The notes: generated from the sequence alone by a model not told the origin. 64,000 nt of DNA from Flavobacterium sp. (GCA_018883065.1 VEQT01000001.1:33028-97027), one strand, 5' to 3'. Shown: positions 12,101 through 20,307, counted from the stretch's first letter. Program-made: numbers and translations.

Positions 12101-13468
12101 AGGGGTACTGTATTACCAGGCTACACACCTGGTTTGGGATTCTTTGGTAGTTCCAAGCCCACACTTGGTTTTATCTTTGGTTCGCAGGAAGATGTTCGGT
12201 ATGAGGCAGCCCGAAACGGTTGGTTGACAACCTATCCAAATTTCAACCAAAATTTCACGCAGGTTACCTCCAAAACCCTAAACCTTTCAGCTAACATTGA
12301 TTTGTTTCCCGATTTTAAAGTTGATTTGACTGCCGATCGAAATTTTGTTGAAAATTATTCAGAGCAATATGACGTAACAGATGGCCAATACAATTCACGT
12401 TCGCCGTATACCTTTGGTAATTACTCCATTTCAACCAACATGCTTAAAACAGCATTCAAAACCAGTGACGAGAATTTTTCGTCTGCTTTTGAGGAGTTCC
12501 GTAGCAACCGACTCATCATTGCCAATCGTTTGGCCGAAAACTTTTATGGTGCCAATCCAATTCCACGTTATGGGGAAGGAGCCTACAGCGACCTGACCAA
12601 TCCAATTTATGCCGCAAACGTGGGTTATCCAGTAGGGTTTGGCCGGAACAATCAAGCCGTATTGTTGCCCTCATTCTTGGCTGCCTACACGGGCCTTACC
12701 GGTGAAGGAGCTGGTCAAGCGGCTAAAGGTATTTCGTTGGATGCATTTAGAAACATCCCAATACCCAATTGGACAATTAAGTACAGTGGGTTGATGCGCT
12801 ACACTTTTTTCAAAGAGAACTTCAAACGTTTTTCCATTCAAAACAGTTACAAAGCGACCTATACCCTAAACTCATTCCGATCTAATTTTGAGTATGACAA
12901 AGCGCCTACGGGCTATCTTCCAAACGGAGCATTAAATGTAGATGCGGGTGGAAATTTATACAACAAATTATTAATTTCTAATGTAAACTTGGTGGAACAA
13001 TTTAGTCCCTTGGTGCGCCTTGATTTTGAATTAAAAAACTCGGTGAAAGTGCTGGCCGAAATGAAAAAAGACCGCGCCCTTTCGTTGAGTTTTGACAACA
13101 ATTTACTTACAGAAGTAAAAGGCATTGAGTACATCATGGGATTGGGATACCGCATTAAAGACGTTATTTTCTCATCTAAACTGGCCGATAATCCAACCGG
13201 AATCATCAAAAGTGATATTAACCTTAGACTCGACGGATCCTACCGAAATAGCCAAACCATTGTTCGTTATTTAGACTACAATAATAACCAACTTTCTGGT
13301 GGACAAAACATTTGGTCGGCAAAGCTTACCGCTGATTATGCGTTTAGTAAAAATTTTACTGCCATTTTCTATTACGATCACTCTTTTTCAAAACCGGTTA
13401 TTTCAACCTCATTCCCAATTACAAATATTCGTGGAGGATTTACCCTACGTTACAATTTTGGAAATTAA
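6155..13468 (+). CDS. sprA: Type IX secretion / gliding motility translocon SprA (Sov)
   Basis: Giant outer-membrane protein that forms the T9SS protein-conducting channel, known from family work to be a very large single-chain beta-barrel. It has 2437 residues, close to the roughly 2400 of characterised SprA. The start is GTG at 6155, 3 nt after ruvA. A signal peptide is evident at residues 1-30 (FLVGLVFLCAFQASAQ). The body alternates aromatic and polar residues as expected for beta-strands and ends in an aromatic-rich strand, YNFGN. Neighbours gcvH, vanZ, deoC and a remB-like gene match the synteny I recall from Flavobacterium. It would export both sorting-domain proteins in this window. 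Confidence 0.96.
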   Translation: MKNNYPFIRIPKLLHFLVGLVFLCAFQASAQVEEEEPEDSIKTGSSLGKLTLKNPPSVLEAYTYDPVTDRYVYTNSVDGFNISYPIILTPKEYDQLVLRESMRNYFKKKGDAMDGKKEGSEEAKRDLLPRYYVNSGFFSSIFGSNTIDVKPSGSVEIDLGLRYTKLDNPAISPRNRTATTFDFNQRISMSLMGKVGTRLQVTANYDTQSTFAFQNAVKLEYTPTEDDIVQKIEVGNVSLPLNSSLIRGAQSLFGVKALLQFGKTSVTGIFSEQKSQTKSVTAQGGGTIQDFELFALDYDSDRHFFLSQYFRNKYDGALKNYPFIDSRVQITRLEVWVTNRQNRISNTNNNLRNIIALQDLGESQIPNVPDTDVVITPNTTGFFLVDPNSPVDNKNNKYDPSLINTGGGYLNPQIREIATAGQGFTGVVGVEAQDYAKLENARKLNTNEFSFNPQLGYISLQQRLANDEVLAVAYQYTIGDQVYQVGEFGNDGVDATQVGTTDGNTGQPSITSQTLLLKMLKSNLTNVEAPIWNLMMKNIYQIPGAYQLQQDDFKFNIFYADPSPLNYIKPLDGTPFPSNPLPENRLAETPLLKVFNLDKLNITNDPQIGGDGFFDFLPGLTVDPQNGRIIFTAVEPFGKLIFNKLRLNDTENYDGNPTSLLDYNDNQRKYVFKSLYDQTQATALQESAKNKYLLKGKFKSTGGDGIPIGAFNVPKGSVVVTAGGRILVEGVDYSVNYQAGRVQILDPALQASNTPIEVSVENNSTFGQQTRRFMGFNVEHKFSEKFVVGGTFLKMTERPMTTKSSYGQESVNNTIFGVNTNFSTDVPLLTRWVNKLPNMDTDVPSTFSLRGEVAFLKPEASQGDQFGGEATIYVDDFEGSQSNIDLRTPTSWTLSSTPVTTVKDFNEGAAGLAYGEKRAKLSWYSIDPIFYTQRPGGISIDDISSNKTRRIFSQELYPNTDIAVGQSQVINTFDLTYYPKERGPYNNNPFATNLNELPNPKDNFGGITRSLNSTNFEQGNVEYIQFWMLDPYVGNDVTPQELANPGKIVFNLGSISEDILKDGRKQFENGLPEVGSTLAPYSTPWGKVPVSQSLLYAFDTNEGNRQVQDVGFDGLADAQESAIYTNFAGLPDPAADNYSFYLSEAGSVLDRYKNYNGMEGNSPVSVTDTNRGNSTLPDVEDVNRDNTMDGFNAYYEYQIDLQPNMNVGSSPYVTNVMETVAQTPGATGGDTTPARWIQFKIPVTQFQDKVGPISDFRSIRFMRIYMTDFENQITLRFGALDLVRGEWRRYLKSLDAEDDQTNDLDGTDFDIETVNIQENSERLPINYISPPGVVREQLFNNNSIINQNEQSLALRVKDLETTDSRAVFKNISVDMRQFKKLKMFIHAEALVADAAPVANNEMVGFIRFGNDFTENFYQIEIPLEVSAAGSNTPELVWPEANNIDLQLDLLTQLKILSRQQPPLGPNEIFYQMENQLDPSRPAKLKIGVRGNPNFGLVRTLMVGIKNNTTGGTDPSGAPLTPKDVSGEVWFNELRLADMDNKGGMAAVVNIDGNIADFATVSATGKMSTIGFGTLEQGPNERSRDDMQQYNIVTNLSLGKLLPKKWNITLPFNYAIGEETITPQYDPFSQDIRLQQLLDITADANERENIRSRAIDYTKRQSINFIGVRKERSEKQKTRIYDPENLTLSYSYNEVNRHNYEIESFRDQQVRTTADYSFTIQPKPVEPLKKSKFLKKSEYWKMLRDFNFNYMPSTINFSSTILRQFNKQQFRQVDVEGIPLDPLYRRNFLFNYQYGFNYNMTKSLKFNYTATSSNIVRNYLNEFNEPDNSVTIWDDYWDVGDPNQHSQQFVVNYDIPINKIPVLSFVKSTYSYTGDYNWQRASLALSEFVDENGVSYNLGNTIQNASSHKLNTTFNMDAFYKYIGLSKNKGKTPAKTAQSTAPKPGQKVANAAPQVANEGSLFVNGLIGFLTSVRNIQANYTENRGTVLPGYTPGLGFFGSSKPTLGFIFGSQEDVRYEAARNGWLTTYPNFNQNFTQVTSKTLNLSANIDLFPDFKVDLTADRNFVENYSEQYDVTDGQYNSRSPYTFGNYSISTNMLKTAFKTSDENFSSAFEEFRSNRLIIANRLAENFYGANPIPRYGEGAYSDLTNPIYAANVGYPVGFGRNNQAVLLPSFLAAYTGLTGEGAGQAAKGISLDAFRNIPIPNWTIKYSGLMRYTFFKENFKRFSIQNSYKATYTLNSFRSNFEYDKAPTGYLPNGALNVDAGGNLYNKLLISNVNLVEQFSPLVRLDFELKNSVKVLAEMKKDRALSLSFDNNLLTEVKGIEYIMGLGYRIKDVIFSSKLADNPTGIIKSDINLRLDGSYRNSQTIVRYLDYNNNQLSGGQNIWSAKLTADYAFSKNFTAIFYYDHSFSKPVISTSFPITNIRGGFTLRYNFGN

Positions 13469-13502
13469 CAGGAAAACATTTTATTAAATCTAGGGGAAAC
13501 AA

Positions 13503-13510
13503 TACATTTG
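13503..13510 (+). promoter_or_regulatory. -7 promoter box of gcvH
   Basis: TACATTTG fits TAnnTTTG, 22 nt before the gcvH ATG. It separates gcvH-vanZ from sprA. Confidence 0.55.
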
Positions 13511-13532
13511 CCCCACAACTAATAAACGAACT

Positions 13533-13913
13533 ATGAATATTCCAGCAGAATTAAAATACACCAAAGACCACGAGTGGGTTTCATTAGAAGGCGATGTAGC
13601 CACCGTAGGAATTACCGCATTTGCTCAAAAAGAATTGGGCGACATTGTGTATGTTGAGGTAGAAACCCTTGATCAAACCTTAGCCAAAGACGACGTTTTT
13701 GGTACAGTGGAAGCAGTAAAAACAGTATCCGATTTGTTCTTGCCGATGTCTGGCGAAATCATTGCTTTTAACGAAGGATTGGAATCTGCCCCCGAAACCG
13801 TAAATACTGATCCGTATGGCGCGGGCTGGATGATAAAAGTGAAAGTATCCGATAGTGCTGAATACGACGAATTACTTTCGAGCGATGACTACAAAAACCT
13901 TATTGGAGCATAG
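13533..13913 (+). CDS. gcvH: Glycine cleavage system H protein
   Basis: Lipoyl carrier of the glycine cleavage complex; it shuttles the aminomethyl group from the P protein to the T protein in the cytoplasm. It has 126 residues, the usual length. The lipoylation site is Lys63 in [12 protein letters not shown], and the N-terminus [11 protein letters not shown] is diagnostic. GcvP and GcvT are not in this window, so the gene stands apart from its partners. Its 3' end overlaps the following VanZ-like gene by 29 nt. Confidence 0.97.
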   Translation: MNIPAELKYTKDHEWVSLEGDVATVGITAFAQKELGDIVYVEVETLDQTLAKDDVFGTVEAVKTVSDLFLPMSGEIIAFNEGLESAPETVNTDPYGAGWMIKVKVSDSAEYDELLSSDDYKNLIGA

Positions 13914-14277
13914 GTTAGTTTACTTTTGGTCGGCCCAACTTTGGACACTTTTTGTGACGAGTTTGTGTTTGATGAACGGCACAAATTTGCCTCGAGTAGG
14001 AATTAAAGGCGCCGACAAATATGTTCATTTTTGCTTTCATTTTGTTTTTGCATTACTTTGGTTTTTATATTTTTTCCGTAAGACAAATCGGTTAATCTAC
14101 TCTGTTTTATTGGTGTTTGCATTTTCTTTTATTTTTGGTATTGGAATTGAACTTTCACAAGCCTATTTCACATCCAATCGAAAGGCCGATGTTTTAGATG
14201 TAGCAGCCAACACAACAGGAGCCCTCACCGCATTGTCGTTTATGCTAATTTATAGTACTACCAAAAAACAATCTTGA
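13885..14277 (+). CDS. VanZ-like family membrane protein
   Basis: Small integral membrane protein of the VanZ superfamily, of unknown function here; the name comes from a teicoplanin-resistance accessory protein, and no resistance role is implied. It has 130 residues from ATG 13885, overlapping gcvH by 29 nt; a GTG at 13855 would overlap by 59 nt. About four hydrophobic segments are present, with the family core [10 protein letters not shown] and [11 protein letters not shown] followed by a conserved Arg and two Asp residues ([11 protein letters not shown]). It is translationally coupled to gcvH and ends before a terminator. Confidence 0.85.
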   Translation: MTTKTLLEHRLVYFWSAQLWTLFVTSLCLMNGTNLPRVGIKGADKYVHFCFHFVFALLWFLYFFRKTNRLIYSVLLVFAFSFIFGIGIELSQAYFTSNRKADVLDVAANTTGALTALSFMLIYSTTKKQS

Positions 14278-14296
14278 ATTTTACCACACATTAGGG

Positions 14297-14318
14297 TCCC
14301 ACATTGGTGGGATTTTTT
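14297..14318 (+). terminator. Rho-independent terminator after the gcvH-vanZ unit
   Basis: Stem TCCCAC/GTGGGA (14297-14302 with 14307-14312), 4-nt loop, then six T residues. It lies only 11 nt before the deoC ATG. Confidence 0.85.
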
Positions 14319-14329
14319 ATTTTTATACC

Positions 14330-15073
14330 ATGAATATCAAACCGTATCTAGACGCAACGTATTTAAAAACGGCTGAACAGGACAACTTGACCATAGAAGC
14401 ACATGCAGCTTTAGTTCAAGAAAAAATACAAGAAGCCATAGTATCCGATTTTAAACTGATTATGATTCGACCCGAGTGGGTAGCTACTGCCAAGCAAATG
14501 ATTAGTGCGGCTCATTCTCCAGTTTGTATTGGTACAGTTATTGATTTTCCATTGGGCCAATCGACTATTCAGCAAAAAATAGACGAAGCAACACAAGCCA
14601 TACAAAATGGTGCCGATGATTTGGATTTTGTTACCAATTACGAAGCCTTCAAAGCTGGAAAAATAGATTTGGTGAAAAGTGAAATACTGGCCTGTACCCA
14701 GTTGGGTATGGAGCACCATAAAATTGTGAAATGGATTATCGAAGTAGATGCTTTGAGTCCTGCTCAAATTATTCAATTTACAGTCTTGATTAAAAATGTT
14801 GTGATTGCTCATTTTAAAGAAGACTGCTATGCCAATGTTTTTGTGAAATCGTCCACAGGGTTTTATCCTGCTGCCGGGCGTGTTTCTACTACTGATCCGT
14901 TTTCATCTATTGTATTAATGGTCGAAAATAGTTTTCCGCTCCCGGTAAAAGCAGCAGGTGGTGTACGAAGCTATGACGATGCAATTGCCTTGATTCGATT
15001 GGGAGTAAAACGCATTGGTACGTCAGCAGCCAAACAAATAGCCGATGGAAACGCACACAATTTGAACTATTAA
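14330..15073 (+). CDS. deoC: Deoxyribose-phosphate aldolase
   Basis: Class I aldolase that splits 2-deoxyribose-5-phosphate into acetaldehyde and glyceraldehyde-3-phosphate in deoxynucleoside catabolism. It has 247 residues. The Schiff-base lysine is Lys173 in FVKSSTGF, the second active-site lysine is Lys207 in VKAAGGVR, and LDFV near residue 99 gives the active-site Asp. Residues 124-150 vary from the E. coli enzyme, but the core is intact. It lies between a terminator and the remB-like gene, with 21 nt to the latter, so deoC and remB may share a transcript. Confidence 0.93.
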   Translation: MNIKPYLDATYLKTAEQDNLTIEAHAALVQEKIQEAIVSDFKLIMIRPEWVATAKQMISAAHSPVCIGTVIDFPLGQSTIQQKIDEATQAIQNGADDLDFVTNYEAFKAGKIDLVKSEILACTQLGMEHHKIVKWIIEVDALSPAQIIQFTVLIKNVVIAHFKEDCYANVFVKSSTGFYPAAGRVSTTDPFSSIVLMVENSFPLPVKAAGGVRSYDDAIALIRLGVKRIGTSAAKQIADGNAHNLNY

Positions 15074-15094
15074 GCGCATTAACAATATAGCTGC

Positions 15095-17209
15095 ATGAAA
15101 ATTAAATTTCTTTTTTTGGCCCTGCTTATTTCACTGTCCATACAGGCACAATTGGTGCAACAAAATAGTCAATTGGCACCCAGACCAGCCAGTTGCGCAT
15201 CGGTTACAGAAGCACAACTCGGGCAGTGTTTTGCCGATTATGTGCAAGATTTTATTTACAACCACTTTGAATTACCAGATTCGGCCAAGGATCCATCCTT
15301 CAAGGCCAATCTTACCGTTTTGTTTGAGGTTACTGAAAGTGGCAGTTGCAAGGTTTTATTTGTAGACAGTCCAGATGCAACTTTAACCCAAGCTACCCAA
15401 GCGGTGTTTGCTCAGTTCCCGGTTTTTCAACCAGCTATGTATAACAGTCGACCTACATTTGCCAAGTACACACTTGAGCTGTCTATTCCTTTAAAAAGCA
15501 GTGCAGACTTGGCGGCTGAATCTGCACAATTGGCTCAAAAGTCGAGCCAAGATTTTTACCAAAACAGAAACAAGGAGTTACAAGAGTACGATAAAATTAG
15601 CTATGCCAAGTATAGCAATCCCGAATACAAAAGCCCTATTTCAATTCCCTTTTCGCATAGTTTTTACGCCCATTTTGACGCGGCACTCAACCAAGTGGGT
15701 GGGAATAATCACACGGCCATTAAGCCCTTTTCGTATCAATCGGTTGCCGCTTATTACAGCATAGAAAATGAGCACAAGTCGATGGTGATTGCTAAAAAAG
15801 GGTGGTGGGGACGCAAGCTTTTTAATGAAAATATGGCAGCAATTCAAGGCGATTCATATTGGTTTACAGTTAATCCTATTGTTGATTTTCAGCTGGGCAA
15901 AAGCAAATCCAATGTGTCCAATGCTACTTTTATCAATACCCGTGGGGTGCAGGTGCAAGGAGGTTTGGGTCAGCAGATTAGTTTCAGCACCACTATTTTT
16001 GAAAGCCAAGGCCGTTTTGCCGATTACTTTAATCGTTATGCCGAATCCATCGCGCCTGCTGGGGGTGATCCCGCAGTAATACCCGGAATTGGCATTGCCA
16101 AACAATTTAAAACATCTGCCTTTGACATGCCCTTGGCCGAAGCCACAATAACCTATAAACCTGCAGCTTTTTTTACTTTGCAGAGCGGCTATGGCCGAAA
16201 CTTTGTGGGCGATGGGTACCGTTCTTTGATTACCACTGATGGGGTGAGTCCTTACCCTTATTTTAAATTGAATACCAAGTTTTGGAAAATTCAATACACA
16301 AACACCTATATGTTTTTAAAAGATGTTCGGCCCGAAGTAACTTTAGAACGCACCTTTGCTACCAAATATTTGGCCAATCATTACCTGAGTTGGAATGCCA
16401 CCAAACGATTGAATATTGGCTTTTTTGAATCGGTAATTTGGGCCAATACAAACGGACGTGGGTTTGACATGAGCTTTTTTAATCCCATTATTTTTTATCG
16501 TTCCGTCGAATTTTCTTCGTCTGCACGAACAGGAAATGCCTTATTGGGACTCACTGGGAAATACAAGTGGAACAATCAGCTCAATTTTTATGGCCAGTTT
16601 TTGTTAGATGAGTTTTCATTGCAAGACGTAAAAGCAGGACAAAATAGTTGGAAAAATAAATACGGCTTTCAGTTGGGGATGAAGTATTTTAACGCCTTTA
16701 ATATTCCGCATTTATTGTTGCAAGTGGAGTACAATCAGGTTCGGCCATATGTGTATGCGCACAGCGATCCGTTGACTAATTATGGACACACCAATCAAAG
16801 TTTAGGGCACCAATGGGGCGGAAATTTCAAGGAGTGCATCTTTATTGCACGCTATTATAAAGGCCGATTTTTTGCCGACGGAAAACTCACTTACGGCACG
16901 CGTGGCTTGGATTTTAACACCTTTGATAACACGCTAAATTATGGCAGCAACATTTACCGGGATTATGATGATCAACGGGCAGCCAATACCGGAGTAGTTA
17001 TTGGACAAGGAAACAAAACTACGGTTGCTATTGCCGATTTTCAAGCGGGTTATTTGGTTAATCCAGCTACCAATTTAAAATTGTTTGGCAATATTATATA
17101 CAGAAATTTCAATCCATTGGTAGACAATAAATTGCATTTTAAAGAAGCGACCACTTGGATTTCAGTAGGTTTACGCAGCGATATTTTTAATTGGTATTTG
17201 GATTATTAA
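15095..17209 (+). CDS. remB: RemB-like gliding motility outer-membrane protein
   Basis: Probable outer-membrane protein of 704 residues. A signal peptide (FLFLALLISLSIQAQ) is followed by a TonB-C-like domain at about 30-135 (FADYVQDFIYNHFELP, LTVLFEVTESGSCKV) and a long aromatic-rich region that looks like a beta-barrel ending in WYLDY. Size, domain order and position four genes after sprA match RemB, which in F. johnsoniae is reported as a gliding-related gene near sprA. The assignment rests on recalled synteny and architecture. The alternative is another capsule/Wzi-like barrel protein. How it acts in motility is not known from sequence. Confidence 0.75.
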   Translation: MKIKFLFLALLISLSIQAQLVQQNSQLAPRPASCASVTEAQLGQCFADYVQDFIYNHFELPDSAKDPSFKANLTVLFEVTESGSCKVLFVDSPDATLTQATQAVFAQFPVFQPAMYNSRPTFAKYTLELSIPLKSSADLAAESAQLAQKSSQDFYQNRNKELQEYDKISYAKYSNPEYKSPISIPFSHSFYAHFDAALNQVGGNNHTAIKPFSYQSVAAYYSIENEHKSMVIAKKGWWGRKLFNENMAAIQGDSYWFTVNPIVDFQLGKSKSNVSNATFINTRGVQVQGGLGQQISFSTTIFESQGRFADYFNRYAESIAPAGGDPAVIPGIGIAKQFKTSAFDMPLAEATITYKPAAFFTLQSGYGRNFVGDGYRSLITTDGVSPYPYFKLNTKFWKIQYTNTYMFLKDVRPEVTLERTFATKYLANHYLSWNATKRLNIGFFESVIWANTNGRGFDMSFFNPIIFYRSVEFSSSARTGNALLGLTGKYKWNNQLNFYGQFLLDEFSLQDVKAGQNSWKNKYGFQLGMKYFNAFNIPHLLLQVEYNQVRPYVYAHSDPLTNYGHTNQSLGHQWGGNFKECIFIARYYKGRFFADGKLTYGTRGLDFNTFDNTLNYGSNIYRDYDDQRAANTGVVIGQGNKTTVAIADFQAGYLVNPATNLKLFGNIIYRNFNPLVDNKLHFKEATTWISVGLRSDIFNWYLDY

Positions 17210-17269
17210 ACTACACATTTAATCTAAAAAATATACAAAATTGGCTGCCAAATTCAAGTAGGTAATTCC

Positions 17270-17277
17270 TATATTTG
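17270..17277 (+). promoter_or_regulatory. -7 promoter box of the ctaB/oxidase operon
   Basis: TATATTTG matches TAnnTTTG, 19 nt before the ctaB ATG. A TTG at 17241-17243 is 26 nt upstream, longer than the usual spacing. Confidence 0.6.
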
Positions 17278-17296
17278 CGCCACTTTTAACCCGCTT

Positions 17297-18199
17297 ATGT
17301 ATCCCACATCGCATTCTTTTTCACTCAAGCAATTGGCCGTTGACTTTAAAGACATTACCAAGGCAGGTTTAGCTATTAGTGTAGTTTTTTCGTCGGTTGC
17401 AGGTTATGTACTGGGAGTCAATTCGTTACAAGAGTTACGTGTGGGTAATTTACTGATGCTTGTTTTCGGAGGTTATTGCATGGTAGGCGCTTCAAACGCT
17501 TTTAACCAAGTAATCGAAAAAGATCTCGATGCCTTAATGGATCGAACCAAAAATAGACCTGTTGCTTCAGGTCGAATGAAGCCCAATCACGCCTTGCTTT
17601 TGGCATTCCTACTTACCTTAATTGGACTTGTTTTGTTGTATCTCATCAATCCCAAGTCGGCCATGTTTGGCGCCATATCTATCTTTTTGTACACGAGTTT
17701 GTATACGCCACTAAAAACCGTTACGCCACTCTCTGTATTTGTGGGCGCCTTTCCAGGCGCTATACCATTCATGCTCGGTTGGGTAGCTGCTACGGGGCAT
17801 TTTGGTATTGAAGCAGGTACCTTATTTTTGATTCAGTTCTTTTGGCAATTTCCCCATTTTTGGGCTATTGGTTGGTTCTTGTTTGAGGATTATGAAAAAG
17901 CAGGGTTCTACATGTTGCCGTCTGGAAAAAAGGACACCTCTACTGCTTTACAAACCATCTTATACACCTGTTGGTTAATACTTGCCAGTTTGTTACCCGT
18001 TTTGGGCTTAACCGGTCAATTTTTTATTACGCCAATTACTGCTGTATTTGTATTTTTGCTCGGCATTTGGATGTTGTATTTTGCGATTCAATTGTACAAT
18101 AAACGCACTGCAAAAGCTGCGCGAACGTTGATGTTAGTGAGTGTATCTTACATTACTCTGTTGCAACTACTTTATATTGCTGATAAATTTTTAAGATAA
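17297..18199 (+). CDS. ctaB: Protoheme IX farnesyltransferase (heme o synthase)
   Basis: UbiA-family membrane enzyme that attaches a farnesyl group to heme b to make heme o, the precursor of heme a for the terminal oxidase. It has 300 residues, the usual size. The prenyl-diphosphate/Mg-binding motif NQVIEKDLDALMDRTKNRP is at residues 70-88. Several hydrophobic helices follow, including the second conserved loop YTPLKTVTPLS. The stop codon directly abuts the ATG of the next gene (subunit III), so they are surely one operon. Confidence 0.95.
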   Translation: MYPTSHSFSLKQLAVDFKDITKAGLAISVVFSSVAGYVLGVNSLQELRVGNLLMLVFGGYCMVGASNAFNQVIEKDLDALMDRTKNRPVASGRMKPNHALLLAFLLTLIGLVLLYLINPKSAMFGAISIFLYTSLYTPLKTVTPLSVFVGAFPGAIPFMLGWVAATGHFGIEAGTLFLIQFFWQFPHFWAIGWFLFEDYEKAGFYMLPSGKKDTSTALQTILYTCWLILASLLPVLGLTGQFFITPITAVFVFLLGIWMLYFAIQLYNKRTAKAARTLMLVSVSYITLLQLLYIADKFLR

Positions 18200-18790
18200 A
18201 TGAAACAAGATAAAATGACCTTAGAAGAACACAAAGCCCGTACTGATCGTTCGTACAAATTATTGCTTTTGTTTGCTATGCTCAGTATGACCATGATGTT
18301 TGCCGGATTAACCAGTGCATTTGTGGTGAGTAAATCAAGACCGGATTGGCTCAAGGATTTTGAGATGCCATCTGCTTTTTACGTGAGTACTGCGATTATA
18401 CTATTGGGAAGCCTAACGATGCATATGGCCAAAAAATACATTCAAAAAGATCAACGTGCATCTACAACAAAGATGCTTTGGGCTACTTTGGTGTTGGGAA
18501 TTTTATTTTTTGTGTTTCAATTTATTGGCTTTCAACAGGTCATTTCACAAGGATATTATTTTACAGGTAGTGCAAGCTCAATCACAACTACTTTTTTGTA
18601 TGTAGTTACCCTTACGCACTTGCTGCATCTATTGGGCGGAATAATTTCACTTGTGGTTATAATTTATAATCATTTTAAACAAAAATACAATGCAAGTCAA
18701 ACCATTGGAATTGAGTTAGGTGCGATGTATTGGCACTTTCTGGATTTATTGTGGATTTACTTGTTTTTGTTTTTAAATTTCTTCAACTAA
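18200..18790 (+). CDS. Cytochrome c oxidase subunit III family protein (short paralogue)
   Basis: Membrane subunit of the heme-copper oxidase, 196 residues with about five predicted helices. The N-terminus (MTLEEHKARTDRSYKLLLLF) is cytoplasmic and hydrophilic. The family signatures THLLHLLGGIISL and AMYWHFLDLLWIYLFLFLNF are present. It begins at the base after the ctaB stop and is followed 43 nt later by a second subunit III gene. Paired subunit III-like genes are common in flavobacterial caa3-type clusters. Subunit III stabilises the complex and carries no redox centre. Confidence 0.93.
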   Translation: MKQDKMTLEEHKARTDRSYKLLLLFAMLSMTMMFAGLTSAFVVSKSRPDWLKDFEMPSAFYVSTAIILLGSLTMHMAKKYIQKDQRASTTKMLWATLVLGILFFVFQFIGFQQVISQGYYFTGSASSITTTFLYVVTLTHLLHLLGGIISLVVIIYNHFKQKYNASQTIGIELGAMYWHFLDLLWIYLFLFLNFFN

Positions 18791-18833
18791 GAAAAAAACG
18801 TAAATTTGAACACTTTTTAATGAACTACTTTTT

Positions 18834-19862
18834 ATGGGAGCGACAGTAACAACTGCAAACACTGAAGAAAAAACTTGGGGCGGCGGAAATGAGCCGTTAG
18901 GAGCAAGTTATGGCAAATTAATGATGTGGTTTTTTATCGTATCGGATGCCTTGACTTTTTCTGGATTCCTTGCTGCGTATGGTTTTTCACGATTTAAATT
19001 TATTGAAACTTGGCCTTTGCCAGACGAAGTGTTTACGCACTTTCCATTTATGCACGGCGTTTCAGCACCTATGTATTATGTGGCTTTAATGACATTTATT
19101 TTGATTTTCTCCTCTGTTACTATGGTATTGGCAGTTGATGCTGGTCACCACATGAACAAAAAGAAAGTTACTTTTTATATGTTTTTGACCATTATTGGTG
19201 GATTAATATTCGTTGGATCTCAGGCTTGGGAATGGAAAAATTTCATTAAAGGAGAATACGGAGCTATCGAAACAAAAGGCGGAAGTTTGCTGCAATTTGT
19301 AGACAATACAGGTAAACGATTAAAACTAGAAGATTTTGCAGTGCATTTGCCAGAAGAACGCGAGCAGTTAAAACGCAGCAATGCAAAATGGTTTATGGAT
19401 GAGCCTACGTTAACAACCTATTCAGTTGCTGAAGTGCAAGCCGGATTTAAAGCACATCCTGAAGTTTTGGTGCGTATTGAAACCATTTACAAAGGGGATG
19501 CAGCTACCAAAAATGATGCGACAATTGATCATACATTAAGCAAAACCAAACACAAAACAATTTTAACCCGCGCAGCGTCAGAAAAACGTTTAGAAAATGC
19601 GGCTCTGGTTGTTGAGGGCGCTAACTTAACAAGAAACGAATACGGAAGTAAATTATTTGCTGACTTCTTTTTCTTTATTACAGGTTTCCACGGATTCCAC
19701 GTATTTTCTGGTGTAATTATCAACATCATCATTTTCTTTAATGTATTGTTGGGAACCTACGAAAAAAGAAAAAGCTACGAAATGGTAGAAAAAGTAGGTT
19801 TGTACTGGCACTTCGTAGACTTAGTTTGGGTTTTTGTATTTACATTCTTCTATTTAGTTTAA
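18834..19862 (+). CDS. ctaE: Cytochrome c oxidase subunit III (long form with insertion)
   Basis: Subunit III of the terminal oxidase, 342 residues against roughly 200-270 for typical members. The helices around FIVSDALTFSGFLAAYGF, SQAWEWKNFI, FFFITGFHGFHVFSG and GLYWHFVDLVWVFVFTFFY are conserved. Between SQAWEW (about residue 130) and the TGFHGFH helix (about residue 280) lies a hydrophilic insertion of over 100 residues rich in Lys, Glu and Thr. The frame is intact across it, so it is an extra loop and not a frameshift. It sits between the short subunit III gene and subunit IV. Confidence 0.94.
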   Translation: MGATVTTANTEEKTWGGGNEPLGASYGKLMMWFFIVSDALTFSGFLAAYGFSRFKFIETWPLPDEVFTHFPFMHGVSAPMYYVALMTFILIFSSVTMVLAVDAGHHMNKKKVTFYMFLTIIGGLIFVGSQAWEWKNFIKGEYGAIETKGGSLLQFVDNTGKRLKLEDFAVHLPEEREQLKRSNAKWFMDEPTLTTYSVAEVQAGFKAHPEVLVRIETIYKGDAATKNDATIDHTLSKTKHKTILTRAASEKRLENAALVVEGANLTRNEYGSKLFADFFFFITGFHGFHVFSGVIINIIIFFNVLLGTYEKRKSYEMVEKVGLYWHFVDLVWVFVFTFFYLV

Positions 19863-19879
19863 TTTTTGATTTGATTATT

Positions 19880-20230
19880 ATGTCACACGAACACGTATCG
19901 AATACCAATAGAATATGGCTTGTATTTGGAATTCTCTCTGCTGTAACCATTGTTGAGGTTTTTCTAGGGATCATAAAGCCTGAATCATTGCACATGAATA
20001 ATCTTTTGGGGATGAATTTACTCAACTGGATTTTCATCCTTTTAACCATTTTTAAAGCGTACTATATTGTATGGGCATTTATGCATATGGAGGGCGAAAA
20101 AAGTAGTCTTCGATGGTCTGTGGTTGCCCCAGTAATTTTCTTAGTACTTTATTTATTATTTATTTTATTGATTGAAGCTAACTATGTTTTTGAGGTATTT
20201 AAAAACGCTACCATCAAGTGGAATTTTTAA
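19880..20230 (+). CDS. Cytochrome c oxidase subunit IV family protein
   Basis: Small membrane subunit of the oxidase, 116 residues. The chosen ATG is at 19880 (MSHEHVSNTNRIW), 17 nt after the previous stop; the frame is open further upstream but that would overlap subunit III. Three hydrophobic helices are visible (IWLVFGILSAVTIVEVFLGI, LLNWIFILLTIFKAYYIVWA, VIFLVLYLLFILLIEANYVF) and the family's FMHMEGE segment lies between helices 2 and 3. It is the last subunit gene before a terminator. Confidence 0.92.
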   Translation: MSHEHVSNTNRIWLVFGILSAVTIVEVFLGIIKPESLHMNNLLGMNLLNWIFILLTIFKAYYIVWAFMHMEGEKSSLRWSVVAPVIFLVLYLLFILLIEANYVFEVFKNATIKWNF

Positions 20231-20252
20231 TCCAATAATATATTCATCAAGA

Positions 20253-20279
20253 GGTACGTCTATTGGCGTACCTTTTTTT
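20253..20279 (+). terminator. Rho-independent terminator after oxidase subunit IV
   Basis: Stem GGTACG/CGTACC (20253-20258 with 20267-20272), 8-nt loop, then seven T residues. The T-tract runs straight into a -7 box. Confidence 0.85.
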
Positions 20280-20286
20280 ATTTTTG
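20279..20286 (+). promoter_or_regulatory. -7 promoter box fused to the preceding terminator
   Basis: TATTTTTG fits TAnnTTTG and uses the last T of the terminator tract. It lies 21 nt before the ATG of the SCO-like gene. Confidence 0.5.
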
Positions 20287-20307
20287 CATACAGATAAGCC
20301 TAGTCCA

